This document shows positions 51,261 through 59,068 of a stretch of DNA of 64,000 nucleotides, piece after piece (within the stretch, counting starts at the first letter, position 1; each line of letters begins with the position of its first letter). Under the pieces are notes generated by a model. That model did not search any database. It saw only the letters and a list, made by a program, of their open reading frames with translations, and was not told the DNA's origin. The DNA is from Bog-473 sp036489775. GTDB taxonomy: Bacteria > Actinomycetota > Acidimicrobiia > Acidimicrobiales > RAAP-2. The stretch is taken from positions 1 to 64,000 of the forward strand of contig DASXFC010000041.1 in the NCBI GenBank assembly GCA_036489775.1. The letters are read 5' to 3'. A program made the translations under genes and the position numbers.

Positions 51261-51900
51261 GTCGCCCGAGGCGGACCGGCTTCGGCAGTTGCTGGATCCC
51301 GGCTGCAGCGCGGTGCTTCTCCAAGAGCTCCAAGAAGGCGTCGTTGGCCCGTCATCGGGCCTCCAAGCGCTGGCCACCGCCGTCGAGGACGTAGAGCTCA
51401 TTGCCGCGGTCAAAGCGGTCACTTCTGCGGCGAGACAAGCTGGTGTCCCGGTCATCCATTGCACGGCAGAGAACCTCGATGGTGATTTCGGCGTCAACAC
51501 CAACGCCAGGATCTTTGCCGCGGCCAAGAAGAACGGAATGAAGAACCGGGCCGGCTCCACCTCGGTTCAGCCCATGCCTGAAATTCATGAGCCGGGCGAT
51601 CTCGTGCTGCCCCGGTACCACGGACTGAGCCCCATGACGGGAACACCGCTGGCGTCCCTCCTCCGGAATCAGTCGATCAGCACCCTGGTCGTCTTAGGGG
51701 TCTCCCTCAATCTGGCCATTCCCAACCTGGTCTTCGACGCCGTCAACCGCTCCTTCAATGTCGTCCTGATCAGAGACGGCGTGGTCGGGGTGCCGATCGA
51801 GTACGGAGAGATGGTGCTCGATCACTCCCTGTCTTTGGTTTCGAGCGTGGTGACGAGCACCCAGGTAGAGGCCATCTGGCGCGAGTTCGACGGCAGCTGA
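51253..51900 (+). CDS. Isochorismatase-fold protein lacking the catalytic triad
   Basis: A 215-residue protein with the isochorismatase/cysteine-hydrolase fold (VTSAARQAGVPVIHCTAE, VVLGVSLNLAIPNLVFDAVNRSF). The catalytic Asp, Lys and Cys of active members are replaced: E25 in LLQELQ, Arg in LPRYHG, and Ala in the stretch GVSLNLAIPN where G-x-x-T-x-x-C-V is expected. It is thus probably a binding or structural protein or uses different chemistry. The ATG overlaps the CoA-transferase stop by eight bases. Similar Cys-less relatives seem to recur near CoA-transferases in actinobacteria, by recollection only. Confidence 0.8.
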   Translation: MSESPEADRLRQLLDPGCSAVLLQELQEGVVGPSSGLQALATAVEDVELIAAVKAVTSAARQAGVPVIHCTAENLDGDFGVNTNARIFAAAKKNGMKNRAGSTSVQPMPEIHEPGDLVLPRYHGLSPMTGTPLASLLRNQSISTLVVLGVSLNLAIPNLVFDAVNRSFNVVLIRDGVVGVPIEYGEMVLDHSLSLVSSVVTSTQVEAIWREFDGS

Positions 51901-51909
51901 TCAGACGGC

Positions 51910-52710
51910 ATGACGGCGAGCGATCTCCTCCACGACCTCCTCTCTGACATCCGGGCCGAGACCTCGGTGGTTGAGGGAATTCTGGCTGGTCTGAATGCGG
52001 GCCAGTGGAAGTCGATGACGCCAGCCGAAGGTTGGAGCGTGGGTGATCACGTCACGCATCTGGCCTATTTCGACGAGTCCGCCGCCAAGGCGGCAGTCGA
52101 CCCCGCCGCATTTCGAGACCACGCCGCGGTCCTGGAGAGTCACGGACCCGACTTTTCGGCGTGGGTGGCGTCCGAATATCGCACGCTGGCCCCGGCCGAA
52201 CAGCATGAGTGGTTCAGGCGGGCCCGGGCGCAACTGGTTTCGAGCTTTGAAGAGCTGGATCCCGAGCGAAAGCTTCCCTGGTTTGGACCCCCGATGAGTC
52301 CGGCCAGCTCACTGACGGCTCGTTTGATGGAGACCTGGGCGCACGGTCAGGACATCGCGGAAGCGGTCGATGTGCCGTATCCGCAATCCAACCGGATTCA
52401 TCACATCGCGTATCTGGGCGTACGCACCTTCAACTTCTCCTTCCAGGTCCACGGACTCCCTTCCCCTGACTCACCGATCTCGGTTCGGCTGCTGTCGCCA
52501 GACGGATCCCCATGGGACTGGGGCGATGCCAATGCGCAGGACCGGGTGGAAGGATCTGCGATCGACTTCTGCCGCGTCGTCACCCAGCGGAGTGCTCTGG
52601 CCGAAACCGATCTCATCGTCAGGGGACCGGTGGCCACGGAGTGGCTCGGAATGGCCCAGGCCTTCGCCGGCCCACCCACGACGACCAGCCCCCGGCGAGG
52701 GAAGACGTGA
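51910..52710 (+). CDS. DinB-type metal-binding protein (TIGR03084/maleylpyruvate isomerase-like)
   Basis: A 266-residue protein with an N-terminal four-helix DinB-like domain: SVGDHVTHLAYFDE (metal His) and ETWAHGQDIAEA (second His site), followed by a C-terminal alpha-beta domain (HGLPSPDSPISVRLLSPDGSPWDWG). It fits the TIGR03084 family, relatives of mycothiol-dependent maleylpyruvate isomerase. A mycothiol-linked step is conceivable. It sits 9 bp after the isochorismatase-like gene and overlaps the next start by four bases. Confidence 0.82.
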   Translation: MTASDLLHDLLSDIRAETSVVEGILAGLNAGQWKSMTPAEGWSVGDHVTHLAYFDESAAKAAVDPAAFRDHAAVLESHGPDFSAWVASEYRTLAPAEQHEWFRRARAQLVSSFEELDPERKLPWFGPPMSPASSLTARLMETWAHGQDIAEAVDVPYPQSNRIHHIAYLGVRTFNFSFQVHGLPSPDSPISVRLLSPDGSPWDWGDANAQDRVEGSAIDFCRVVTQRSALAETDLIVRGPVATEWLGMAQAFAGPPTTTSPRRGKT

Positions 52711-53669
52711 CGCCGCAGAAACTCTCACTGTCGCTCGACGTCGCTGACGTAGCTCCTGCAGGGTGTCGATCTCTGGAAGCGGATGTGTTCGTTCCTGCCG
52801 TCGCGGTCAATCCGAGCACCCTCTGGATCTGTATCCCGGGGGGTGGTATCAATCGACAGTACTTCGACCTGGATGTGCACGGCGCCGATCACTCGTTCAG
52901 CATGGCCATGGCACTGGCCGCCAAGGGTCATCTGGTCGCCACCATTGATCCACCGGGGGTGGGCGGTAGTGATTCGCCTTTCGATGGATATCAACTCTCC
53001 CCGCAAGTGACGGCGCGGGTTCTCGCCAAGGCGATCGAGGTGCTGCGCCAACGCATCGACGACGGCGAAGTAGGCGACGCCCCGGCGGACTCGCCAACGG
53101 TGGTTATCGGACTCGGTCACTCCGCCGGAGCGTTGCTCACCGCGGTGGTGCAGGCACATCACAATTCCTACGATGCGCTGGCCCTGTTGGGGTTTTCCGC
53201 GTCAGGGCTGCCCTCGGTTCTCAATGAGCGAGAGCTGTCGTTTTCGGGTCGACCCGAGTTATTGGCGGCCGTCTTGGCGGAGCTCGCTCGGGACCGGTTC
53301 GGGGACGCACTCCCTCAGTGGTCCAATCACAGTTCTGGCGAAGAGGACCCCGCCGAGGACACCAGTGCCGTCGACGCCGCCCTCTCCAAGGCAACGTCAA
53401 ACCTGTTGGCGTTGGTTGGAATGTCAGCGATCATTCCGGGGTCGGTCCAACCCGAGCTCGATCAAATCTCCGTTCCGGTCTTCGCCGCGCTGGGCCAGCA
53501 TGATCTGGCCGGGTCGCTGAACGTCCTGCCCGGTCAACTTCCGGCCTGCGGTGACCTCACGCTGTTTCTGGTTGAGGGGGCTGGGCATACTCACAACATT
53601 GCGGCCAACCGGCACGTGCTCTGGGACCGCCTGATGCGCTGGGCCATGTGCGCGGCACCTTGCGGGTGA
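52707..53669 (+). CDS. Alpha/beta hydrolase
   Basis: A 320-residue hydrolase: WICIPGGGINRQYFDL (oxyanion region), IDPPGVGGSD, nucleophile elbow GLGHSAGALL, late acid region ALGQHDLAGS and His in EGAGHTHN. Start GTG 52707 overlaps the previous stop (GTGA); the longer open frame upstream is inside that gene. Substrate unknown; last gene of the operon from operator 1. Confidence 0.83.
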   Translation: MTPQKLSLSLDVADVAPAGCRSLEADVFVPAVAVNPSTLWICIPGGGINRQYFDLDVHGADHSFSMAMALAAKGHLVATIDPPGVGGSDSPFDGYQLSPQVTARVLAKAIEVLRQRIDDGEVGDAPADSPTVVIGLGHSAGALLTAVVQAHHNSYDALALLGFSASGLPSVLNERELSFSGRPELLAAVLAELARDRFGDALPQWSNHSSGEEDPAEDTSAVDAALSKATSNLLALVGMSAIIPGSVQPELDQISVPVFAALGQHDLAGSLNVLPGQLPACGDLTLFLVEGAGHTHNIAANRHVLWDRLMRWAMCAAPCG

Positions 53670-53671
53670 GG

Positions 53672-53691
53672 GCCATAGTGCCTACTATGGC
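53672..53691. promoter_or_regulatory. Operator 2 of the CATAG palindrome set, P450 promoter
   Basis: CATAGTGCCTACTATG (core 53674-53689) with flanking GC/GC gives 7-bp arms GCCATAG/CTATGGC. The right part holds a -10 TACTAT (53683-53688); TTGCGG (53660-53665) is a -35 at an ideal 17-bp spacing. The site would block transcription of the P450-tetR pair. Confidence 0.8.
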
Positions 53692-53715
53692 GGACCAGAT
53701 GAGTTGGGGAGAGTA

Positions 53716-54909
53716 GTGAGATCCGACACGCTGGTCTACGACCCATCCTCGTACGACATCCATGAGAACCCGTTTCCGGTGTACCGGCGGATGCAGGATG
53801 AAGCGCCCCTGTACCGCAACGAAGCGATGGGTTTCTGGGCTCTCACCCGATTCGAAGATGTCGTCAGTGGTCTGGCCGATTGGGCGCACTTGAGTTCGGC
53901 GCGCGGAACACTGATCGAACAAATCCAAAATGGTGGTTCGCCGCCAGACATGATGATCTTCCACGATCCGCCGAGGCATGAACAGCTTCGACGTCTGATC
54001 GGGCGGGCCTTTACGCCGCGCCGCGTCGCTGAGTTGGAAGAAAAGGTGCGAGCCATGTGCATCGAATGGCTCGATCCCCTCCAGGACGTGGGCGGTGGGG
54101 AGGTGGTGGCGGACCTGGCCGGCAAACTCCCGATGGCGGTCATCGCAGCCTTGCTGGGCGCTCCGGCCGAGGACTACCCACGGCTGAAGGCTCTCTCGGA
54201 CCGTCTGCTTCATCGTGAAGACGGGTCAATGAGTATGCCCGAGGATGGCGTCGCCGCTGGTGCGGAGCTGTGGGCGTACTTCGCCGAACTCATCGCCGCC
54301 CGACGATCTGATCCAGAAGACGACCTGATCAGCGCCCTGATCGCGGCGGACCTGCCATCCGAGAACGGCGTGCCACAGCGGCTGACGGAAGAGGAGATCG
54401 TCTACTTCTGCTTACTGCTGGGAGTCGCCGGAAACGAAACGACGGCCAAGATGATCGCCACCGGTGTGGTCACCTTGTTCGACTTTCCAGACGAGCGTCA
54501 GCGCATTGTCGACGATCCCGGGTTGTGGCCGACCGCGGTCGAAGAGCTGCTCCGGTTCGATCCCCCATCTCACTACCAGGGTCGGGTGACCACTGCGGCG
54601 ATCGAACGCCACGGCGAGGTGATCCCTGAGGGGTCGATCGTGCTGTTGATCAATGGAGCGGCCAATCGGGATCCTCGGGTCTTCACCGAGCCCGATCGCT
54701 TTGTGGCGGACCGCAACATCGAGCGGCATCTCGCGTTTGGGCACAGCATCCACTTCTGTCTGGGTGCACCACTCGCTCGGATGGAGACTCGAATCGCACT
54801 GGAGGAGCTCTTGAGGAGGTTTCCGATCTATGAGGTCGACCGAACTGGGATCGAGCGCTTCCACTCATCAAATATCCGCGGCTTGTCCCGAGTTCCCTTC
54901 GGCGCATAG
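53716..54909 (+). CDS. Cytochrome P450
   Basis: A 397-residue soluble bacterial P450. I-helix GVAGNETTAK with the acid-alcohol pair replaced by N-E-T-T, ExxR region EELLRF, and heme loop AFGHSIHFCLGAPLAR with C348 as thiolate ligand. Sequence style (VYDPSSYDIHENPFPVYRRMQDEAPLYRN) is that of actinobacterial P450s acting on terpenoids, steroids and fatty acids. Ferredoxin and reductase genes are not near. The start is GTG 53716 (TTG 53704 is the alternative). It is followed 30 bp later by tetR, so they share a transcript. Confidence 0.93.
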   Translation: MRSDTLVYDPSSYDIHENPFPVYRRMQDEAPLYRNEAMGFWALTRFEDVVSGLADWAHLSSARGTLIEQIQNGGSPPDMMIFHDPPRHEQLRRLIGRAFTPRRVAELEEKVRAMCIEWLDPLQDVGGGEVVADLAGKLPMAVIAALLGAPAEDYPRLKALSDRLLHREDGSMSMPEDGVAAGAELWAYFAELIAARRSDPEDDLISALIAADLPSENGVPQRLTEEEIVYFCLLLGVAGNETTAKMIATGVVTLFDFPDERQRIVDDPGLWPTAVEELLRFDPPSHYQGRVTTAAIERHGEVIPEGSIVLLINGAANRDPRVFTEPDRFVADRNIERHLAFGHSIHFCLGAPLARMETRIALEELLRRFPIYEVDRTGIERFHSSNIRGLSRVPFGA

Positions 54910-54939
54910 CTCCGACAAGGGGGCCGTAGAGTTGCCGGC

Positions 54940-55596
54940 GTGGTGACCAAGGCAAAGGCGACCCAGGCCGGCAACGAGGTAGATACCCGGGAACGAGTCC
55001 TGCACGCCACGGTCGAATCGATTATCGAGCTGGGCTTCTATCGGGGGTCGAGCACCAACGAAATAGCCAGGCGCGCCGGCGTGACTTGGGGGGTCATCCA
55101 GCACTACTTCGGGAACCGAGAAGGGCTGATGTTGGCCGTCTTGCAGAACGGTGCCCAGCACATGTTCGAAACGGTGGAGCGAGCGCACATCGATGGGCCC
55201 ACGGTGCTCGATCGCGTCACCCAGCTGATCGATGTGTTCTCGGAGCACTATGCACGGCCCGACTATCTAGCCAGTCTGCAGGTCTTGCTCAACATGGATC
55301 ACGATCCGCGGACCAGCAGCGACGTGCGCAAGACAATGGTCGAAGCGGGCGAGCAATCGAATGCCCATGTCCGTCGCTTGCTGCGAGAAGCCCTGGGGCC
55401 GGCGCACAGCCCCGATCTGGCCACCACCCTTTTCGTGGCCATCCGGGGTTTCGGATTCAGCCAGCAGCTCCTCGATTCGATGGCGTACGACACCGTCGCT
55501 CCCAAGCGCGATCGCGCCGCCCTGCACCGCAAGCTCCTGGCCCAGATGATCGCTCCCTATATCGAGGCAGCCGAGGTCTCCGAGGCCAAGGCCTGA
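54940..55596 (+). CDS. TetR-family transcriptional regulator, likely repressor of the cluster
   Basis: A 218-residue TetR protein. N-terminal helix-turn-helix TRERVLHATVESIIELGFYRGSSTNEIARRAGVTWGVIQHYFGNREGLMLAVL is textbook; the C-terminal ligand domain is not assigned. It lies centrally among four identical-type palindromes (operators 1-4), none of which fits any other regulator in the window. GTG 54940 (or 54943). As it follows the P450 it would be autoregulated through operator 2. The link of protein and sites is inference from position and symmetry. Confidence 0.9.
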   Translation: MVTKAKATQAGNEVDTRERVLHATVESIIELGFYRGSSTNEIARRAGVTWGVIQHYFGNREGLMLAVLQNGAQHMFETVERAHIDGPTVLDRVTQLIDVFSEHYARPDYLASLQVLLNMDHDPRTSSDVRKTMVEAGEQSNAHVRRLLREALGPAHSPDLATTLFVAIRGFGFSQQLLDSMAYDTVAPKRDRAALHRKLLAQMIAPYIEAAEVSEAKA

Positions 55597-55616
55597 GCAG
55601 CCCCAGCGGACGGCCT

Positions 55617-55634
55617 ACATAGCAGCTACTATGT
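55617..55634. promoter_or_regulatory. Operator 3 of the CATAG palindrome set
   Basis: CATAGCAGCTACTATG (core 55618-55633), arms ACATAG/CTATGT. TACTAT at 55627-55632 would be the -10 for the 102-aa gene whose ATG starts 8 bp later, giving a leaderless or nearly leaderless transcript. A good -35 is not visible. Confidence 0.75.
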
Positions 55635-55640
55635 CAGGCC

Positions 55641-55949
55641 ATGAGGGTCAACGCTGGGAAGCGGCTGCGCAGCACTGCTTGCGCAACCGAGATAGTCGTG
55701 GTGAAAGCGGTCGACGGTGAGATCGATCTGCTCTGTGGCGGATCTCCGATGGAGGAAATCGACGGACCACCGTCGGCCGTAGGGGTGCCTCAACCGGGGT
55801 GCGACGGGGGAACGCTTCTCGGCAAGCGCTACGCGCATCCGCCCAGCGGCCTGGAAATCCTCTGCACCAAGGGTGGCAACGGCTCCTTGTCGGTCGGTGC
55901 GGACCTGCTCGACTCCCAACAAGCCAAGCCTCTGCCGTCTTCGGATTGA
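55641..55949 (+). CDS. Small conserved-looking protein of unknown function in the TetR regulon
   Basis: A 102-residue protein with five cysteines (ACATEI, LLCGGSP, PGCDGG, ILCTKGG) and Gly-rich turns: LRSTACATEIVVVKA, PMEEI, GGTLLGKRYAHPPSGLEILCTKGGNGSLSVG, and a tail AKPLPSSD. I have the impression that this pattern recurs in other actinobacteria, but I cannot name a family or function. It has its own operator 3 and own promoter, which suggests high or early expression. Possible metal or small-ligand binding. Confidence 0.6.
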   Translation: MRVNAGKRLRSTACATEIVVVKAVDGEIDLLCGGSPMEEIDGPPSAVGVPQPGCDGGTLLGKRYAHPPSGLEILCTKGGNGSLSVGADLLDSQQAKPLPSSD

Positions 55950-55984
55950 GCGGATCCCCGGGCGAGTCGGCGCCTCCCGCGTCG

Positions 55985-56002
55985 ACATAGTACCTACTAT
56001 AT
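55985..56002. promoter_or_regulatory. Operator 4 of the CATAG palindrome set
   Basis: CATAGTACCTACTATA (core 55986-56001), the same 16-bp pattern with one mismatch at the end (arms ACATAG/CTATAT). TACTAT at 55995-56000 is a likely -10 for the amidohydrolase operon, 41 bp before its ATG. No strong -35 is visible. Confidence 0.72.
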
Positions 56003-56040
56003 GATGGTGGCGGGACACTTTCCCGAGGCCATGGAGGGCG

Positions 56041-57156
56041 ATGATGACGACCCGACTGATATCCGCTGACGACCACGTGGATCTGAGCCACCAAAAGATC
56101 AAGTCGTTCTTGACCTCGAAATTTCACGACGACTATGACAACGCACTGCGCGAGTTCGGCCAATCCATGGGCTCGACCACCAGCGCGCAGTCCAATCAGC
56201 GCTGGCGCGAGCAACAGGGCCTCGAGGTCGACTACGACTACGTCCCGATGCGAGACCGGCGGGCTCACGACGCGGCCGGCCGGGCCGGCCATACCGATCC
56301 CCTGGCCCGGCTCGAGGACATGGACATCGACGGGGTGGAATCGTCGGTGACCTATTGCGAGGTCAGCGCCTTCCGCTATCTGTACCTGCTCAAGGACGGG
56401 TGGAAGGAGGCGACCAGAGCGTTCAACGCGGCGCTCACCGAGTTCGCTTCGGCCGACCCGGCCCGTCTCGTCATCAACTATCAGATCCCGATCCACGACA
56501 TCGACGCCGCGGTGGCCGAAGTGCGCCACGCCGCCGCCGAGGGTTGCAAGTCGTTGCAATTGCCGGTGTTCCCCGTCGAGTTGGGGCTGCCCGACTACTG
56601 GGACGGCCGCTATGACGCCCTGTGGGCGGCCATCACCGAGGTGGACCTACCGATCGCACTCCACATCGGGCTCAACACTCAGCTCGAAGGCTTGGCTCAG
56701 CGGGACCCCACGCCGCAGAAGGGGATCTTCGTGCCGATGACCGCCCTCAGCGCGGCGGAGGCGCTCGGTATGTGGGTCCTGACCGGAATCCTCGAGCGGT
56801 TTCCCAAGCTCAAGATCGTCTTTGTCGAGCCAGGCGTCGGCTGGGTGTCGTGGTGGCTCTACATCGTGGACGATATGGCCACCCGCCAGGGCTACGAGTT
56901 CCCCGGTATCAAGGGCCTGCCAAGCGAGTACTTCCATAGGAACATATTCCTTACCTTCATCGACGAGCCCGAGATCCTGCGGCACGCCCACGACCGCATC
57001 GGCGTAGAGAACCTGATGTGGTCATCGGATTACCCACACCCAGTGTCGAGCTGGCCGAAGTCGCAGACGATTGCCCAAGAGCAGCTGGCCGACGCCACCA
57101 ATGAGGAACGCGAGCTGCTCCTCTGGGGCAACTCCAAGCGGGTCTGGAACCTCTGA
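56041..57156 (+). CDS. Amidohydrolase family 2 (metal-dependent TIM barrel)
   Basis: A 371-residue amidohydrolase-2 protein. Metal-site start ISADDHVDLS, internal DGVESSVTYCEVSAFRY, VDLPIALHIGLNT with the His, VFVEPGVGWVSWWL and the C-terminal MWSSDYPHPVSSWP with the last Asp. Relatives decarboxylate or hydrolyse aromatic and alicyclic carboxylates. GGAGGG at 56033-56038 precedes ATG 56041/56044. It heads the operon with the DUF35 and thiolase genes. Confidence 0.88.
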   Translation: MMTTRLISADDHVDLSHQKIKSFLTSKFHDDYDNALREFGQSMGSTTSAQSNQRWREQQGLEVDYDYVPMRDRRAHDAAGRAGHTDPLARLEDMDIDGVESSVTYCEVSAFRYLYLLKDGWKEATRAFNAALTEFASADPARLVINYQIPIHDIDAAVAEVRHAAAEGCKSLQLPVFPVELGLPDYWDGRYDALWAAITEVDLPIALHIGLNTQLEGLAQRDPTPQKGIFVPMTALSAAEALGMWVLTGILERFPKLKIVFVEPGVGWVSWWLYIVDDMATRQGYEFPGIKGLPSEYFHRNIFLTFIDEPEILRHAHDRIGVENLMWSSDYPHPVSSWPKSQTIAQEQLADATNEERELLLWGNSKRVWNL

Positions 57157-57171
57157 GCTAAAAGGAGTTGT

Positions 57172-57585
57172 ATGCCCCACGTCGTCCCTCCCTCGCCGAC
57201 CCGTGATGAAGAGTTCTTCTGGCAGGGAGTGGCCGAAAACAAGCTCCTGATCGCTCGCTGCGCCAGCTGTTCCAAGCTTCAGCACCCGCCTTCTCCGATG
57301 TGCCCCGTGTGCGGGTCCACCGATTGGGACAGTGTCGAGTCATCGGGGAAGGGAACGGTCCACAGCTGGATCGTCTCGCGCCACCCGTCCCGTTCCGACG
57401 ATGCACCCCGCATCGTGGCCCTGGTCGATCTCGAGGAGGGGACCCGGCTGGTGACCAACCTGGTCGATGTTGATCCTTCGGCGGTGCGGAACGACATGGC
57501 GGTCGCCATCACCTTCAGGGAGCTGGACGGAGTCAAGCTCCCCCAGTTCACCCCGGCCGCAGACCCGGTCGGGGCGGTGGACTGA
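57172..57585 (+). CDS. Zn-ribbon/OB-fold protein (DUF35 type)
   Basis: A 137-residue protein: rubredoxin-like zinc ribbon C30-x2-C33-x10-C44-x2-C47, then an OB-fold (KGTVHSWIVSRHPS..RIVALVDLEEGTRLVTNLVDVD). DUF35 proteins bind acyl-CoA and form complexes with thiolase-fold partners, e.g. ChsH2-DUF35 with the aldolase Ltp2 in steroid degradation. AAAAGGAG precedes ATG 57172. Its stop shares a base with the thiolase start (TGATG), so a 1:1 complex is expected. Confidence 0.9.
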   Translation: MPHVVPPSPTRDEEFFWQGVAENKLLIARCASCSKLQHPPSPMCPVCGSTDWDSVESSGKGTVHSWIVSRHPSRSDDAPRIVALVDLEEGTRLVTNLVDVDPSAVRNDMAVAITFRELDGVKLPQFTPAADPVGAVD

Positions 57586-58727
57586 TGGCGCTGGCCCCGG
57601 GTGCCGCCGCCATCACCGGCATCGGTCATACCGAGTTCTCGAAGAACTCCGGCCGAACCGAGCTGCAGTTGGCAGCCGAGGCCGTCCGGGCTGCCATCGC
57701 GGACGCCGGACTCACGCCGGCCGACATCGACGGCCTGGTCACGTTTGTCCAGGACACCAACGACGAGCTCCAACTCATCCGCAGCGTCGGCATCCCGGCC
57801 ATCCGTTGGACCTCACGTACCCCCTTCGGAGGAGGCGGGAGCGCGGCCACCGTCCAGCACGCCACGGCCGCGGTCGTCTCGGGGGCAGCCAACGCCGTCG
57901 TGATTTACCGCGCCTTCAACGAGCGCTCGGGGCACCGCTTCGGTCAACCGACGGGGGCGGTCACCCCCGGGATGAGCTGGCACAAAACCTACGGTCTCGA
58001 CACCCCCGCCAAGATGTACTCGCTGTGGTTTCAGCGCTACATGCACCAGTTCGGGCTCAGCAATGAGGACTTCGGCCGTTACGCCGTCATCGCCCGCCAA
58101 CACGCCGCCACCAATCCCAACGCCTGGTTCTACAAGCAGCCGATCACCCTCGACGACCACCAGAACTCCCGCTGGATCGTCGAGCCGATCCTGCGCCTCC
58201 TCGACTGTTGCCAGGAAAGCGACGGGGGAGTAGCCCTTGTCATCACCACGACCGAACGGGCCCGCGACCTCCCCCAGCCGGTCGTCCTGATCGAGGCGGC
58301 CACCCAGGGAGACAACCTGAACAGCGACGTCCTGTTCAACTACTACGTACCCGACCTGAGCCGCTTCAGCGAAGCCGAGTACGTCGCCCGGCAAATGTAC
58401 GAGAGCACCGGGCTCAACCCCGACGACATCGACGTGGCCCTGATCTACGAGAACTTCAGCCCGATCGTCCTCCTCCAGCTCGAGGCCTATGGCTTCTGCG
58501 GCCATGGCGAGGCCAAGGACTTCATCGCCGAGGGCAACATCTCGCTTGGGGGAAAGCTCCCGGTCAACACCCATGGCGGGCTCCTGGGCGAGGCGTACAT
58601 CCACGGGGTCAACAACATCATCGAGGGCGTTCGCCAGATCCGCGGCACCGCCGCCAACCAGGTGGCCAAGGTCGAGCACGCGCTGGTGGCGGCCGGTCGC
58701 AGCGCCATGATCCTGGGCAAGGGCTAG
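57585..58727 (+). CDS. Thiolase-fold lipid-transfer/aldolase-like protein (Ltp type)
   Basis: A 380-residue thiolase-superfamily protein: ITGIGHTEFSKNSGRTELQLAAEAVRAAIADAGL at the start, YENFSPIVLLQLEAYGFCGHGEA and LPVNTHGGLLGEAYIHGVNNIIEGVRQIRG at the end. The nucleophilic Cys of thiolases is absent: the expected place reads F81-G-G-G-G-S-A, as in Ltp2-type retro-aldolases, which cleave the C17 side chain of 17-hydroxy steroid acyl-CoA with a DUF35 partner. So C-C cleavage (aldol) instead of thiolysis is the best guess. Last gene of the operon from operator 4. Confidence 0.88.
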   Translation: MALAPGAAAITGIGHTEFSKNSGRTELQLAAEAVRAAIADAGLTPADIDGLVTFVQDTNDELQLIRSVGIPAIRWTSRTPFGGGGSAATVQHATAAVVSGAANAVVIYRAFNERSGHRFGQPTGAVTPGMSWHKTYGLDTPAKMYSLWFQRYMHQFGLSNEDFGRYAVIARQHAATNPNAWFYKQPITLDDHQNSRWIVEPILRLLDCCQESDGGVALVITTTERARDLPQPVVLIEAATQGDNLNSDVLFNYYVPDLSRFSEAEYVARQMYESTGLNPDDIDVALIYENFSPIVLLQLEAYGFCGHGEAKDFIAEGNISLGGKLPVNTHGGLLGEAYIHGVNNIIEGVRQIRGTAANQVAKVEHALVAAGRSAMILGKG

Positions 58728-58883
58728 GGCCACAGGCAACCGGCCGACAGGCCCTGATCAGGGATTCAGCGCGGCAGGGACCCGCCGAACCGTGAGCGGT
58801 TGTTCGCATAGGCTTGCTGGGCACGGAATTTGGCGTGGTGACGATGAACGAGGGTTCGGCTGTCGAAGCGCAAAAGTCCTGCT

Positions 58884-58972
58884 GGAGAGGTGCGAGAGCG
58901 GCCGAATCGGACTCACTGCTAATGAGTTGACCTGGGTAACCGGGTCCGAGGGTTCAAATCCCTCCCTCTCCG
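58884..58972 (+). tRNA. tRNA-Ser (anticodon GCT)
   Basis: Acceptor GGAGAGG pairs with CCTCTCC; anticodon stem ACTCA/TGAGT encloses CTGCTAA, so the anticodon is GCT (reads AGC/AGU). The long variable arm ACCTGGGTAACCGGGT and T loop GAGGGTTCAAATCCCTC are class II. CCA is not encoded, unlike the tRNA-Ser at 19.6 kb. A 12-bp palindrome CCCTGATCAGGG lies at 58752-58763 in the gap before it. Confidence 0.96.
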
Positions 58973-59068
58973 CTCAACCCGGGCACAGGGGTATCCGGGA
59001 GAATTGGTCCCTACGGGGACAAACGACGCCGCCAGTGGGGCGGTGTCGTCCCGGCGCGAGGAGGGTGT

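Noticed and set aside
58752..58763. Palindrome CCCTGATCAGGG as operator or terminator
   Set aside because: No gene start nearby apart from a tRNA 120 bp away; too short a loop for a hairpin. Left as a remark only.
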